Shown: positions 18,419 through 28,816, numbered from the stretch's first letter. The stretch is DNA of 64,000 nt from Oncomelania hupensis (GCA_036898135.1 CM072517.1:59330990-59394989), one strand, 5' to 3'. Numbers and translations are program-made. The notes: generated from the letters alone by a model not told the origin.

Positions 18419-18577
18419 ACCAAAGACGCAAGATATACGAATATGTATTATATTTAGCAAATGCCGGATTCCCAGAGTGCTTTGGCACGCCTTTTAAAAG
18501 CTCATAACACAGCCATAAATTGCAATAAAAGGGTGTCAGAAAAACAAGGGCGGTCTAAGCCCATTATTGCTATCTCT
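18419..18577 (-). repeat. right terminal inverted repeat of the Polinton
   Basis: 159 bp, reverse complement of 1417-1575 with few differences. It ends CTATCTCT, followed by the AATTT target duplicate at 18578-18582 and then the rest of family R copy 1 up to about 18646. Confidence 0.95.
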
Positions 18578-18649
18578 AATTTAAAGCACTAAATTTCCAG
18601 AAAGTGGGGAAATTATTTAAACTGAAACCCCCGGCACCCCAACGGGGGA

Positions 18650-19025
18650 AGTTGTTGTTGTTGTTGTTAACCCGCCGTGCTTAATAAGTGTAAGAGGGAA
18701 TGAATAACAGTGACTAATAGACTAATTTTGGGGGAATGGTTTTGATGAAAAAACGGGTGGTCAATGGAGCCTGGGTCCGTCTTATGAAGAATAAACATTG
18801 AGGTTTAGCGTCTACACCCGCCATTAGTGATCGGGCAGACGGGAATAACCATCCCAGAAAACAAGGGGTAGGGACCTAAATGAACACTGAACCACTAAAG
18901 CAATCATACTGCTAAAATTGACATTAAAAATGGCCACTTTTTAATTTCGCCCACCACGCTATTCGAACCTGGGTCATCGGAGTGCCATTTGAAAGCTCTA
19001 CCACTTGAGCTAGGGCGGTGGGACA
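18650..19025 (-). repeat. SINE-like element with tRNA-derived head
   Basis: Reading the minus strand from about 19023, an A-box-like CTAGCTCAAGTGGTAGAGC and a B-box-like GGTTCGAA lie 40-50 nt apart as in a tRNA gene. A body of about 300 bp follows. A (GTT)n run at 18651-18667 may be the tail. The cloverleaf is imperfect, so this is not a working tRNA gene. Confidence 0.6.
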
Positions 19026-19324
19026 AAGTCTTTGAATCTGATGATGACATTAAGAGGAGGGGGGAAAGGTTTTGTCGATTATCTACCGTTGTATGCGTGA
19101 TTGTCGGTTTGTTACTTGATCGTACTGTTGCTTGTTTATTTGTTGTTATTGATTTACATCTTGTTAGTTGCTTAGCTCTTTCGTTAGTTTTTTAATTATT
19201 TATTATAATTTTTTTTTCGTCTGTAATTTTGTTTGTTAGATAGTTTGCATGGTTTATTATTTTTTTTACATTCTTTTTTACTTACCTGTTTGCGTAGTCA
19301 GTAAAGGCCATCATTTTGCTGTTG

Positions 19325-19480
19325 TTCTTCTTCTTGTGGCTTATTCGGATGAGACTAGGAAACCGAGGTCTGGTTTGTGCACGCACGCATTCCATTGCAC
19401 TGACTTTACAGATCCTGACGCTCATGTCCTTGGCGGAGGAGAGCCAGCTGCACACGTACACCCAGCAGTCACTAGGTCCT
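19325..19480 (+). repeat. SINE body fragment (shared with 55518-55765 and 61485-61665)
   Basis: Contains TTCGGATGAGA, AAACCGAGGTCT and GATCCTGACGCTCATGTCCT in the same order as the two other copies. It lacks the tRNA-like head. The surrounding DNA (19026-19640) has no gene that I can support. Confidence 0.65.
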
Positions 19481-19643
19481 TTCTCTCCCATCCCCGGTCC
19501 CGATCACCCAGGATTGTGCTCAGTTGTCTGGTTGTCAGACGATGCGCCTAAAGGCATCAAGTGCGCTCCTCCGGAGGCTGGAGTTGGGTCCTGTATTGGC
19601 CACCGCCTTGTGCAGCTGTGTATATAAGGACTATTTTAAAGAA

Positions 19644-19834
19644 TCCTATCCTATACTATCCCGTAACTCGGAGGTCGTAGGGGCACCACAGGTGATCGTT
19701 TAACCAGCGTACTCCATCTTTCCCTGTCCTCAGTAACCCTGATGGTTTCGCTCAGTGTCAAAACCAGTCCATTCTCGAATGTTGTCCTCCCACCTCTTTT
19801 TCGGTCTCCCTCTTCTTCTACCTCCTTGCACTGT
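19644..19834 (-). repeat. RTE-like LINE 3' fragment, copy A (left piece)
   Basis: Reverse complement of the end of the RTE-like LINE at about 46,910-47,099, including the (ATAGG)n tail at 19644-19660. The insertion of the Ty3 element at 19835 splits it. The right piece is 33497-33647 and beyond. It is a coding remnant with indels. Confidence 0.85.
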
Positions 19835-20004
19835 TGTTACACTCAGTTTGATGTTGGTGTTTTCTATCAGTATCTGATTCAGCCCCGATGCTTGAATTCC
19901 TGATAGTTGTGTAACTCAGATTCGTTTATTCACACAGCCCGTCCAAACAGCATACAAGTCACAAAGTCGACGTATGAAGTTTTCCACTTTTATTCAGCAC
20001 ACAC
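19835..20004 (-). repeat. outer element 3' LTR, left piece
   Basis: 170 bp matching 32849-33018. The LTR resumes at 28084 after the nested element and its CACAC duplicate, and ends at 28561. The pieces sum to 648 bp, exactly the length of the other LTR. Confidence 0.93.
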
Positions 20005-21576
20005 TGTCACGAACTGGCTAGTATTAACTCTGCTTATTTTAGCTTGGTTAGTATATATAATATTAGAATTTCAAAGTTAGGAGCAGACGATGAAAGTAAT
20101 CAAGCGTAGCGGTAGCATACTGCCGATCATACACACAGTGATAGTTGACGCTGGCTGAGGCCATGACATCATCGTAATTACGAGAGTCGTAAACATTTTA
20201 ACCAATGGGAGCTTACGCAAAGCGGTTCGAGCCAGTTTGACTGGGTCCAAACCTAGCTTATCTTTTGTCAGTTGGGAGTAATACACCGAAGTGTTAACAG
20301 CTAGAAAGCTGGCAGAGAAATCTCTTCACACATAGACCAGGAAGCAGGACTGAAGAATCTTAGAATTCTATTAAGTCACAACGGGCCTGAACTTGTCAAA
20401 CAGGTAAATGAACACCCTTCTGTTTCATCGTGATATATTTATATTATTGTTGAAATTATGTTTGAAGAATTTGCTATGCATAAATGTGAATTATTAATCC
20501 GAATTTGCGTGACCATGTGGACGAGCCGAACACGTGGTGAAACACGACCGGTTGCGCCGCCATGTTGTATGCCATACAGAACCACTGTTGTTTAACTTAT
20601 ATGTATGTTTGCAGACCAGTGGCTGTACCACTGAATGTTTATATTATTATTAATTCTGTATGTGTATAGTTAGACACGATTGATATTTATGTATGTATAG
20701 GAATTTAGAGTGAGATTCCAGTGGAACCCGGAAGTAGCAGAATGTTCGTCGCTTATGTATAGAGATGTGGAGCTATCACTGAGGGCTACTTTGGCTTTCA
20801 GTGAGACGCTCTGCACAAACCGATTATTCAGGGTTGTGCAGAATTTCGTCTCTTATATTCCAGACGAGCAGGCGAGCTATCCCGAGCTATCCCGAGCTAT
20901 CCCGAGCTATCCTGTGCACCCCACTCCACAGAAACGACCAGTTGGTTGAGGAACCTCTACCGCACAAGTCGGAACGAGCGACCCGGTAAAACACCCTGTC
21001 AGACCCCACAGCGTGGCAAGGGAACCCAACTACACAACGACAAAGGTGTACCAGAAGCTACCTCACAGAAGGACTTCGACCGCACCATCTAGCAGTTAAG
21101 TGAACACGCCAAGGTGCACTTAAACTGATCATAGCAGGACCACAGTAGTCCAACTCTTCAGAAACTGTAAATCGGACCACAGTAGTCCAAATCTACATGA
21201 AATATTATAGCAAAGTGCCCAAGGAAGATATAACAGCTGCCTAGACTATCAGCGATCGAACTATTAGCATTGAAAGAGACTTTTTAAGTTAGATTAGTAC
21301 TTAGAGAATCTTGTATAGAGTAGAAGAAATAAATGTGTGATTTTAACTGTTATCAAGTGGCTGGTCTACATATGGATTCATAGCCGTGTGAAAGCTAGTG
21401 TGACAGTAATCTCTTACCATTTTTCTATCTATTTCTGTACCCCAACCTTAACACAGAACGAGCTAAACAAATAAATTTATTAAAGTAATTCATAGGGTGA
21501 CCTACTAGCAGTTCCCACCGAATAAACGTGAGGGTCCATAATTCCATTGTGCAGAGCCCATAAACCCCACGTGACA
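20005..21576 (+). repeat. inner element 5' LTR, 1,572 bp
   Basis: Ends are TGTCACG and CGTGACA. It contains four copies of CGAGCTATCC-type units near 20873-20912 and two GGACCACAGTAGTCCAA units near 21136 and 21174. A 107-bp stretch (about 20419-20525) is absent from the 3' LTR. Small frames at 20077-20286 and 20710-20989 recur in both LTRs and are not genes. Confidence 0.95.
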
Positions 21577-21583
21577 CTTTAAT

Positions 21584-21601
21584 TGGCGAGCCTAGCTAGG
21601 A
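21584..21601 (+). promoter_or_regulatory. probable primer binding site of inner element
   Basis: TGGCGAGCCTAGC begins 8 bp after the 5' LTR, where Ty3 elements place the tRNA-complementary primer site starting TGG. I did not identify the tRNA. Confidence 0.5.
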
Positions 21602-21949
21602 TCTGTGTATAATAGGAATTGGGTATAACCGGACCTAAGTACAATAAAATTAGATAACAGTAGGAGTAGTAGAATAACTTAGAATAGTGTAAGGGTATAA
21701 CATTGACTCAGTTTGGGTGCACTATTCTTTATTTAAAAACTTGTTTGCTTCAATTATTTTTGTGCCTGTATGTTGCATTGTTCTTTTGCAGGTTTTGCTT
21801 AAATAACTGTTGTATGCCATTTGACTCTTGCTTTATTCTATTATTGATTGCGAATTTTATGGTCTTTGCATTGTTTTTATTGACTCGCAATATTGCTAGT
21901 GTTTTGGTATTCCACTTGATTCAGAGGTTGTTCATAGACACGGTTGACA

Positions 21950-22468
21950 ATGTCGGACCCAGTGGCCTTGAGATTGCGTTTCAAGGAACTAGGAGAAGCT
22001 TTACACTTAGCAGGGGCAGACCTAATTGCGTATATCAATGCAGAGGTAGAGAAACAGGAGGCTAAGGCAGAGAGAGCAGCAGAAAGGGAGGCGAAGAAAC
22101 TAGCCTTAGAAGCAGAGCAGAAGAAACTAGCCTTAGAAGCTGAGCAAAAGAAACTAGCATTAGAAGCAGAGCAGAAGAAATTAGAGGCAGAGAGAGAAAC
22201 GAGGAAATTAGAGCTAGAGGCAGAAAGAGAACAGAAGAAGGCAGCATTAGCAGCAGAGAGAGAAGCAGAAAGTAGGAGATGGGAGTATGAGCGGGCAGAA
22301 AAAGAAAAAGAGAGGGAAGAAAAGGAAAAAGAAAGACAGCATGAGTTAGAGCTAAGAAGATTGGGATCAGGAGCTAAGTTCTTCCTCAACCCCTTCCCAC
22401 TCAGATCAGCTAGAGGTAGCAGCCAACCCTGTACAAGGAATGTCATTTCCACTGGGAACATTCAATGA
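21950..22468 (+). CDS. gag: Gag N-terminal coiled-coil frame of inner element
   Basis: 172 aa from MSDPVALRLRF. A long Glu/Lys/Ala-rich helix includes three to four near-identical LALEAEQKK units (residues about 45-75), a strong coiled coil likely used in particle assembly. The last about 28 residues look out of frame. The expected continuation (SDQLEVAANPVQG, then the next frame) is in the +1 frame. Thus Gag runs into the ORF at 22440 after a frame change near 22378-22383, by mutation or programmed shifting. Other Gags of this type, including the outer element here, carry the coiled coil and core in one frame. Confidence 0.8.
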   Translation: MSDPVALRLRFKELGEALHLAGADLIAYINAEVEKQEAKAERAAEREAKKLALEAEQKKLALEAEQKKLALEAEQKKLEAERETRKLELEAEREQKKAALAAEREAESRRWEYERAEKEKEREEKEKERQHELELRRLGSGAKFFLNPFPLRSARGSSQPCTRNVISTGNIQ

Positions 22469-25400
22469 GAGAGAAGAAGGTCTAGATCTCTATCTGACTA
22501 GGTTTGAGCGCCTAGCAACAGAGTATAAGCTAGATCCCACTCATTGGTCTTTTAAGCTTAGTCAAGGGCTTAGAGGAAAGGCTTATGACATCTACAGTAA
22601 GCTACCGACTGACAGAGTGACTGACTATCACAAGGTAAAAGAGGCACTCCTAACAGGATTCGAACTAACAGGAGAATGCTATCGGCAAAAATTCCGCACC
22701 AATCGGAGAGTGAAAGGAGAGAGCTATGCGCAGTTCGCGGATCGGTTGTCCACAACGCTGGATAAGTGGATTAGCCAGTCAGCCACGGCTAAGACGTATG
22801 ATGGACTGACAGAACTGTTAGTATGGGAACAGCTACGGGAAACCATGACCCCCGAGCTGAGGACATTCTTAGTAGAGCAGGGCGCGGAAAGACTGGAAGA
22901 TCTGGTCAAGGTCGCAGATAGGTACGTGGCCGCACACGGAGAAGCCAAGAGCTTCAGGCGAGACCTAAAGCCTAACGGGAAAGAGGCACAGAAACGAAGC
23001 CCTAACCGGGAAGAGCGCACCGCGAATAAGCCGAATAACCCCAGACCTGGGCAAAATAAAGGACCCAACGCGGAATTCGGGAAAAGAGGTCCCGCAGAAC
23101 AGAGACGGTATTGTTCGTTCTGCAACAGAAACAATCACTCCACCGCAGAATGTTTCAAGTTGGCCGCACAACGTAGGGAAGAGCGCGAAAGCCGGCCAGC
23201 GCACAGAGTTCTAACTCAAAGCAGCGGTAACAAGCCACACACAATCGGAGATCACCCATCGGTGACAGACACGGTCAAGGTCAACGGAAAAGAAGCGAAC
23301 TGTCTGTATGACACAGGTCTATCTTACGACGCGATAGTTAGCGAATCTCTCGTATCGCGCGCGGACTTGACAGACAAGACAGTCGACTTACAAGGAGCAG
23401 ACTTGACGAAACCGACGACTACTTGCCCAATAGCTTGGATCGAAGTAGAGAGTAGGTACGTCACAGGACGAATCCAAGCAGCTGTTTTACAGAAACCCCT
23501 GTACGATCTAGTGCTAGGTTGTAGGTATGTGTTTTTAGGCACGCCCCCTAAAACTGTAGAGATAGCTGCAGTGCAAACCAGGGCCCAAGCTAAAACCCAA
23601 CCACCCCAGCCCGAGTTCGCTCCGAATCCAGGACTCGAAGAGATCAAAACAGCACAGAAAGAAGACACCTCGATAGCGAAGTGCTTCCAGAAGCTACCCA
23701 AGGCGCACACCCCCCCGCACAAGGGAGACTTCTACATGGAAGAGGGAGTTCTACATCGACAAGGAGATGGAGATCACACCCAACTAGTACTACCAGCCAC
23801 CCTTCGAGCCCAAGTACTAGAACTAGGCCACAGCATGCCACTCAGCGGACACATGGGAATTGGAGCCACAGTGCAGAGAATCAGCGCACACTACTATTGG
23901 CCAGGAATCACGGAGGATGTCAAGCGCTACGTGAAATCTTGCCACCAATGTCAACGATATTCCCCGCGACATCACACCGTACCAGTTACCTTAGGACCAT
24001 CGGTAGTAGTCGGCGTGCCATTCCAGCAAGTCTCAGTAGACATAGTAGGACCACTGCCCATGACCAAGAAGAGGAACAGATTTCTACTCACACTCGTCGA
24101 CGCATGTACGATGTGGTGCGAAGCAGTCCCGTTGCCAGCGATCGACACCAAGAAGATTGCAGATGCACTCATCGCCATCTTTACCAGAGTCGGATTCCCG
24201 GACAGCATTAGAACGGACAACGGATCTCAGTTCACCGGCCGCCTGATGCAAGACGTGTTCGAGTTGATACAAGTTCATCACATTCGCACACCACCATACC
24301 ACCCAGCCAGCAACGGACAAGTAGAAAGACTGAATGGAACCCTTCTCACCATACTCAGGAAAGTCGCCGACGACAATCCAGAAGCGTGGGACACCTACGT
24401 GAATGCGGCACTGTTCGCATACCGAGAAACGCCCCATGCAGCCACAGGCTACACCCCGTCAACATTGCTATTCGGCAGACCTCTAGCAGGACCGCTAGAA
24501 GCCCTACGCAGAAGTTGGACGGAGGCCAAGATAGACGACACACCAAGAGGTGCCACCAAGTACGTCGCAGACCTGCAGGAAACCCTCAAAGCAACGTGGA
24601 GGAAAGCTGGTGAAGCACTGAAGAAGGCAAGAGCCCGTCAGGCGAAGTACTACAACCGCCACGCGAAGGACAGAGAACTGCAAGTCGGCGATCAAGTGCT
24701 ACTCTTACTTCCAAGTGGAACCAACAAGCTGGACATCGCTTGGAGAGGACCGTACCGGGTGACTGCCAAGAAATCCAAGACAGTCTACCAAGTAGAGGTG
24801 AACGGGAGAGCCCGATACCCCCACATCAATCTTCTAAAGAAATACACGGACCGACCAGCGACCCCCAGCACGCACAACTTGCTAGCCATCGCCATCGCGG
24901 AAGAAGGAGAAAGCATGGAGACCAATGCAGTAGAGTATCCCCTGCACTCCAAGGAAACCTACAAAGACGTGATACTCAACGGAGACCTAGCCGCTAATCA
25001 GCGACAGCAAGTACTACAGGTCATTCGCCAACATCAGACTGTGCTCACAGACCGACCAGGGAGGACAGACCTCGTCGAAGTAACCTTAACGGTGACCGAC
25101 CCAACACCCGTCCGCCAGAAGCTCTACCCGATGCCACTGTCTCAGCAGCGAGCCATCAAGGAAGAGATAGACACCTTACTGGCAGCCGGAATCATCTCAG
25201 AGTCTACCTCACCCTACAGCGCAGGCACGGTATTGTTGCGAAAACCCAACGGAGAGCATCGACTGTGCATCGACTTCAGATTGTTGAATGCCGTAACGCA
25301 GTTCCAGCCAGAGCCACTCCCGGACCAGACAGACCTATTTGCCAAGCTACAGCGAGCGAAGTACTTCTCACGCATCGACCTCAGCAAAGGATACTACCAG

Positions 25401-26447
25401 ATACCAGTACAACCACAAGTCCGAAAGTACCTAGCTTTCAGCACTATGGAAGGACACTTCGAGTTCAATGTGCTTCCATTCGGACTCCACAACGCACCCA
25501 GCATCGTCAGCGCCATGATGCGAAAACTCCTGGCACCCCTGAGCAGCGAGCACCTACACTCGTTTATGGACGACATCCTCATCGCAACACCTACGTGGGA
25601 GGAACATGTCACGCTCCTACAACAACTACTCGCCCGCCTCAGAGACACGGGATTGACGGCAAGACCCACCAAATGTCAGATTGGATTCACCGAGCTAGAA
25701 TTTCTGGGACACACCATCAGTCAAGGAAGCCTGCGACCGGTAGAGAAGACAGTGAAACGCCTACTCGACGCTCCTAGGCCCAAGACAAAGAAGGAAGTGC
25801 AGTCATTTCTAGGACTCTGCGGCTTCTACCAGAAGTTCATCCCCAACTACAACAGCATCGCCGTGCCACTGACAAATGGAACCCGGAAAATCGCCCCGGA
25901 CAAAGTAGTATGGACAGCCGAATGCGAGACCGCATTCCAAACACTCAAGGACAGAATGACATCGGCGCCAGTACTCCACCTACCCGATTTGACTCAGCCA
26001 TTCGTTCTACGCACCGACGCAAGCGACTTAGGCCTCGGAGCAGTACTGCTACAGCGCGACCCCAAGAATGCGGAGACGCTATTCCCTGTCGCCTACGCCA
26101 GCAGAAAATTGAGACCCGCCGAGACCCACTACGCCACGTCGGAGAAAGAATGTCTTGGACTAGTCTGGGCCATACAGAAATTTCAACTCTACCTGTATGG
26201 GACACACTTCACAGTTCAGGTGGACCACCAACCACTATCGTTCCTGGCAGCCTCCAAATCCTTGAACTCTCGCCTGATGAGATGGGCACTCACCCTTCAG
26301 GCGTACTCATTCCAGATCGAGTACATACCCGGCAAAGAGAACCACGGAGCCGACTACCTCAGTCGCCATCTCGTGGAGGACACAGCAGCTGTCGCCCACC
26401 CAACACAACTAAGGGCCACAGCACCAGAATTCGTCCCCGCCCAGTAA
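22440..26447 (+). CDS. Gag-Pol of Gmr1-like Ty3 element, order Gag-PR-IN-RT-RH
   Basis: 1,335 aa in one frame. Residues 1-175 are the Gag core. The zinc knuckle is C225-x2-C228-x4-H233-x4-C238. Protease active site is Y290-D-T-G293. Integrase follows: zinc part with HYYWPG and CHQCQ, then D534, D593 and E629 (35 between the last two), and a GPY-like end (IAWRGPYRVTAKKS). Only then comes reverse transcriptase (residues about 880-1110, with FSRIDLSKGYYQIPV and FMDD at 1042-1045) and RNase H with D1193 and ATSEKE. Integrase before RT is the Gmr1 type; usual Ty3 is RT-RH-IN. No stop or missing key residue seen. The fused Gag-Pol frame means Gag excess must come from another mechanism. Confidence 0.95.
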   Translation: MSFPLGTFNEREEGLDLYLTRFERLATEYKLDPTHWSFKLSQGLRGKAYDIYSKLPTDRVTDYHKVKEALLTGFELTGECYRQKFRTNRRVKGESYAQFADRLSTTLDKWISQSATAKTYDGLTELLVWEQLRETMTPELRTFLVEQGAERLEDLVKVADRYVAAHGEAKSFRRDLKPNGKEAQKRSPNREERTANKPNNPRPGQNKGPNAEFGKRGPAEQRRYCSFCNRNNHSTAECFKLAAQRREERESRPAHRVLTQSSGNKPHTIGDHPSVTDTVKVNGKEANCLYDTGLSYDAIVSESLVSRADLTDKTVDLQGADLTKPTTTCPIAWIEVESRYVTGRIQAAVLQKPLYDLVLGCRYVFLGTPPKTVEIAAVQTRAQAKTQPPQPEFAPNPGLEEIKTAQKEDTSIAKCFQKLPKAHTPPHKGDFYMEEGVLHRQGDGDHTQLVLPATLRAQVLELGHSMPLSGHMGIGATVQRISAHYYWPGITEDVKRYVKSCHQCQRYSPRHHTVPVTLGPSVVVGVPFQQVSVDIVGPLPMTKKRNRFLLTLVDACTMWCEAVPLPAIDTKKIADALIAIFTRVGFPDSIRTDNGSQFTGRLMQDVFELIQVHHIRTPPYHPASNGQVERLNGTLLTILRKVADDNPEAWDTYVNAALFAYRETPHAATGYTPSTLLFGRPLAGPLEALRRSWTEAKIDDTPRGATKYVADLQETLKATWRKAGEALKKARARQAKYYNRHAKDRELQVGDQVLLLLPSGTNKLDIAWRGPYRVTAKKSKTVYQVEVNGRARYPHINLLKKYTDRPATPSTHNLLAIAIAEEGESMETNAVEYPLHSKETYKDVILNGDLAANQRQQVLQVIRQHQTVLTDRPGRTDLVEVTLTVTDPTPVRQKLYPMPLSQQRAIKEEIDTLLAAGIISESTSPYSAGTVLLRKPNGEHRLCIDFRLLNAVTQFQPEPLPDQTDLFAKLQRAKYFSRIDLSKGYYQIPVQPQVRKYLAFSTMEGHFEFNVLPFGLHNAPSIVSAMMRKLLAPLSSEHLHSFMDDILIATPTWEEHVTLLQQLLARLRDTGLTARPTKCQIGFTELEFLGHTISQGSLRPVEKTVKRLLDAPRPKTKKEVQSFLGLCGFYQKFIPNYNSIAVPLTNGTRKIAPDKVVWTAECETAFQTLKDRMTSAPVLHLPDLTQPFVLRTDASDLGLGAVLLQRDPKNAETLFPVAYASRKLRPAETHYATSEKECLGLVWAIQKFQLYLYGTHFTVQVDHQPLSFLAASKSLNSRLMRWALTLQAYSFQIEYIPGKENHGADYLSRHLVEDTAAVAHPTQLRATAPEFVPAQ

Positions 26448-26614
26448 TACCCTGTCACTAGTGTCCATAGCTACCTGGCACAGCATTGCAGCTCAGGTAG
26501 AGCAACTTAAATAGTTTGTAAATAGGACCCTAGGATAGTGCAGTGTTAAACTAGGCTCTGTAGTAGAAAAAGGTCGAATCCAGTAGTCATCGCCTTTTTT
26601 CAGTTGAGGGAGCC
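26448..26614 (+). other. 3' untranslated region of inner element
   Basis: Non-coding 167 bp between the Gag-Pol stop and the 3' LTR. It ends CAGTTGAGGGAGCC, a weak polypurine-like primer tract directly before TGTCACG. Confidence 0.6.
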
Positions 26615-28078
26615 TGTCACGAACTGGCTAGTATTAACTCTGCTTATTTTAGCTTGGTTAGTATATATAATATTAGAATTTCAAAGTTAGGAGCAGACGA
26701 TGAAAGTAATCAAGCGTAGCGGTAGCATACTGCCGATCATACACACAGTGATAGTTGACGCTGGCTGAGGCCATGACATCATCGTAATTACGAGAGTCGT
26801 AAACATTTTAACCAATGGGAGCTTACGCAAAGCGGTTCGAGCCAGTTTGACTGGGTCCAAACCTAGCTTATCTTTTGTCAGTTGGGAGTAATACACCGAA
26901 GTGTTAACAGCTAGAAAGCTGGCAGAGAAATCTCTTCACACATAGACCAGGAAGCAGGACTGAAGAATCTTAGAATTCTATTAAGTCACAACGGGCCTGA
27001 ACTTGTCAAACAGGTAAATGTGGACGAGCCGAACACGTGGTGAAACACGACCGGTTGCGCCGCCATGTTGTATGCCATACAGAACCACTGTTGTTTAACT
27101 TATATGTATGTTTGCAGACCAGTGGCTGTACCACTGAATGTTTATATTATTATTAATTCTGTATGTGTATAGTTAGACACGATTGATATTTATGTATGTA
27201 TAGGAATTTAGAGTGAGATTCCAGTGGAACCCGGAAGTAGCAGAATGTTCGTCGCTTATGTATAGAGATGTGGAGCTATCACTGAGGGCTACTTTGGCTT
27301 TCAGTGAGACGCTCTGCACAAACCGATTATTCAGGGTTGTGCAGAATTTCGTCTCTTATATTCCAGACGAGCAGGCGAGCTATCCCGAGCTATCCCGAGC
27401 TATCCCGAGCTATCCTGTGCACCCCACTCCACAGAAACGACCAGTTGGTTGAGGAACCTCTACCGCACAAGTCGGAACGAGCGACCCGGTAAAACACCCT
27501 GTCAGACCCCACAGCGTGGCAAGGGAACCCAACTACACAACGACAAAGGTGTACCAGAAGCTACCTCACAGAAGGACTTCGACCGCACCATCTAGCAGTT
27601 AAGTGAACACGCCAAGGTGCACTTAAACTGATCATAGCAGGACCACAGTAGTCCAACTCTTCAGAAACTGTAAATCGGACCACAGTAGTCCAAATCTACA
27701 TGAAATATTATAGCAAAGTGCCCAAGGAAGATATAACAGCTGCCTAGACTATCAGCGATCGAACTATTAGCATTGAAAGAGACTTTTTAAGTTAGATTAG
27801 TACTTAGAGAATCTTGTATAGAGTAGAAGAAATAAATGTGTGATTTTAACTGTTATCAAGTGGCTGGTCTACATATGATTCATAGCCGTGTGAAAGCTAG
27901 TGTGACAGTAATCTCTTACCATTTTTCTATCTATTTCTGTACCCCAACCTTAACACAGAACGAGCTAAACAAATAAATTTATTAAAGTAATTCATAGGGT
28001 GACCTACTAGCAGTTCCCACCGAATAAACGTGAGGGTCCATAATTCCATTGTGCAGAGCCCATAAACCCCACGTGACA
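26615..28078 (+). repeat. inner element 3' LTR, 1,464 bp
   Basis: Same as the 5' LTR apart from a missing 107-bp stretch and a one-base difference near 27877. The missing block lies between two ATG trinucleotides, as expected for a slip deletion. High identity points to a recent insertion. Confidence 0.95.
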
Positions 28079-28083
28079 CACAC

Positions 28084-28561
28084 CAACAACTGCATACAAT
28101 TCTCAATTCAACTCAACAACTTTCACAGCAACTTTCCAAATCACTATCAACAACTTTTCTCTCCATCAACCATCTCTCGGCACACGATTAAATAACCTCT
28201 CTCTTTTCCGGAAAGATTTCGAATACCGTAGAAATGACGCACTGCCACCAATCGAATAAAAGATCGTCATCACTGATTTACGTCATTCATCTCTCCACAC
28301 ATTTCTTCTCCTTCCGGATCGTTCCTTCAAATTTCTACAATTATCCCGAATCTTCGATCGATAGTAAACAAGCCGATCCGGAAGATTCTACAACAATATC
28401 GACTAACGAAAATTATCAACGTTATACAAAGCCTCTCCTAACAACAATGCAAACTCAAATCAAAGGTAAATAAACTCCATTATTGAATACTTTGCAAATC
28501 GAAACGATTAGATCTATCGTACACGCTTCCGACATACTTTCGTTCGCGTTTCAACGTAACA
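28084..28561 (-). repeat. outer element 3' LTR, right piece
   Basis: 478 bp continuing the LTR broken at 20004. It matches 33019-33496 and ends GTAACA on the plus strand. On the minus strand GGGGGG of the polypurine tract follows directly at 28562-28572. Confidence 0.93.
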
Positions 28562-28576
28562 TAACCCCCCACTCAA
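28562..28576 (-). promoter_or_regulatory. polypurine tract of outer element
   Basis: Minus strand reads CTTGAGTGGGGGGTTA directly before the 3' LTR, the expected place of the plus-strand primer. Confidence 0.65.
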
Positions 28577-28816
28577 GAAGAAATTTACCCAATTTCTTTC
28601 AACAACGTTGAAACGTAATGCACAAACAATGTACAGAATTAAAACTTACTTCAGACTGTCTCATTTACTGTCAATGTTCTCAGTTTATATACACAGAGTC
28701 CATGTTTTTCATCCGCAAGTCTTTCTGGATACTGTCAATGTTCACAGTTCATTCACACAAGGTCAATGTTTCTCATCTGCAAGTCTGTTTAGATATTGCC
28801 AATGTTCTCCACACAG

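Larger units (their letters stand above)
1417..18577. mobile_element. Polinton/Maverick element, 17,161 bp, TIR-bounded
   Basis: A self-synthesising DNA transposon of virus-like type. It has 159-bp TIRs beginning AGAGATAG and ending CTATCTCT, and a 5-bp direct repeat AATTT on each side (1412-1416 and 18578-18582). An uninterrupted family R copy at about 36,710 shows the empty site. It encodes polymerase B, integrase, packaging ATPase, major capsid protein and a putative penton protein, the core Polinton set, plus smaller proteins. I could not find the usual adenain-like cysteine protease. Polintons usually give 6-bp duplications, so 5 bp is slightly short. Several genes are broken, so this copy is probably no longer fully functional although its ends are well kept. 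Confidence 0.95.
20005..28078 (+). mobile_element. inner Ty3-type (Gmr1-like) LTR retrotransposon
   Basis: 8,074 bp, with LTRs TGTCACG...CGTGACA at 20005-21576 and 26615-28078 and a perfect 5-bp TSD CACAC (20000-20004, 28079-28083). It encodes Gag, protease, integrase, RT and RNase H, in that order. All catalytic motifs are visible, so the enzyme part may be functional. Gag is split between two frames near its N-terminal third. It sits in the LTR of another element with a similar domain order. Confidence 0.95.

Noticed and set aside
20077..20286. Identical 69-aa frames at 20077 and 26687, and 79-aa frames at 20710 and 27213
   Set aside because: They recur because they lie in the two LTRs of one element.
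28234..28473. 79-aa frame repeated at 33169
   Set aside because: It lies in both copies of the outer 648-bp LTR.
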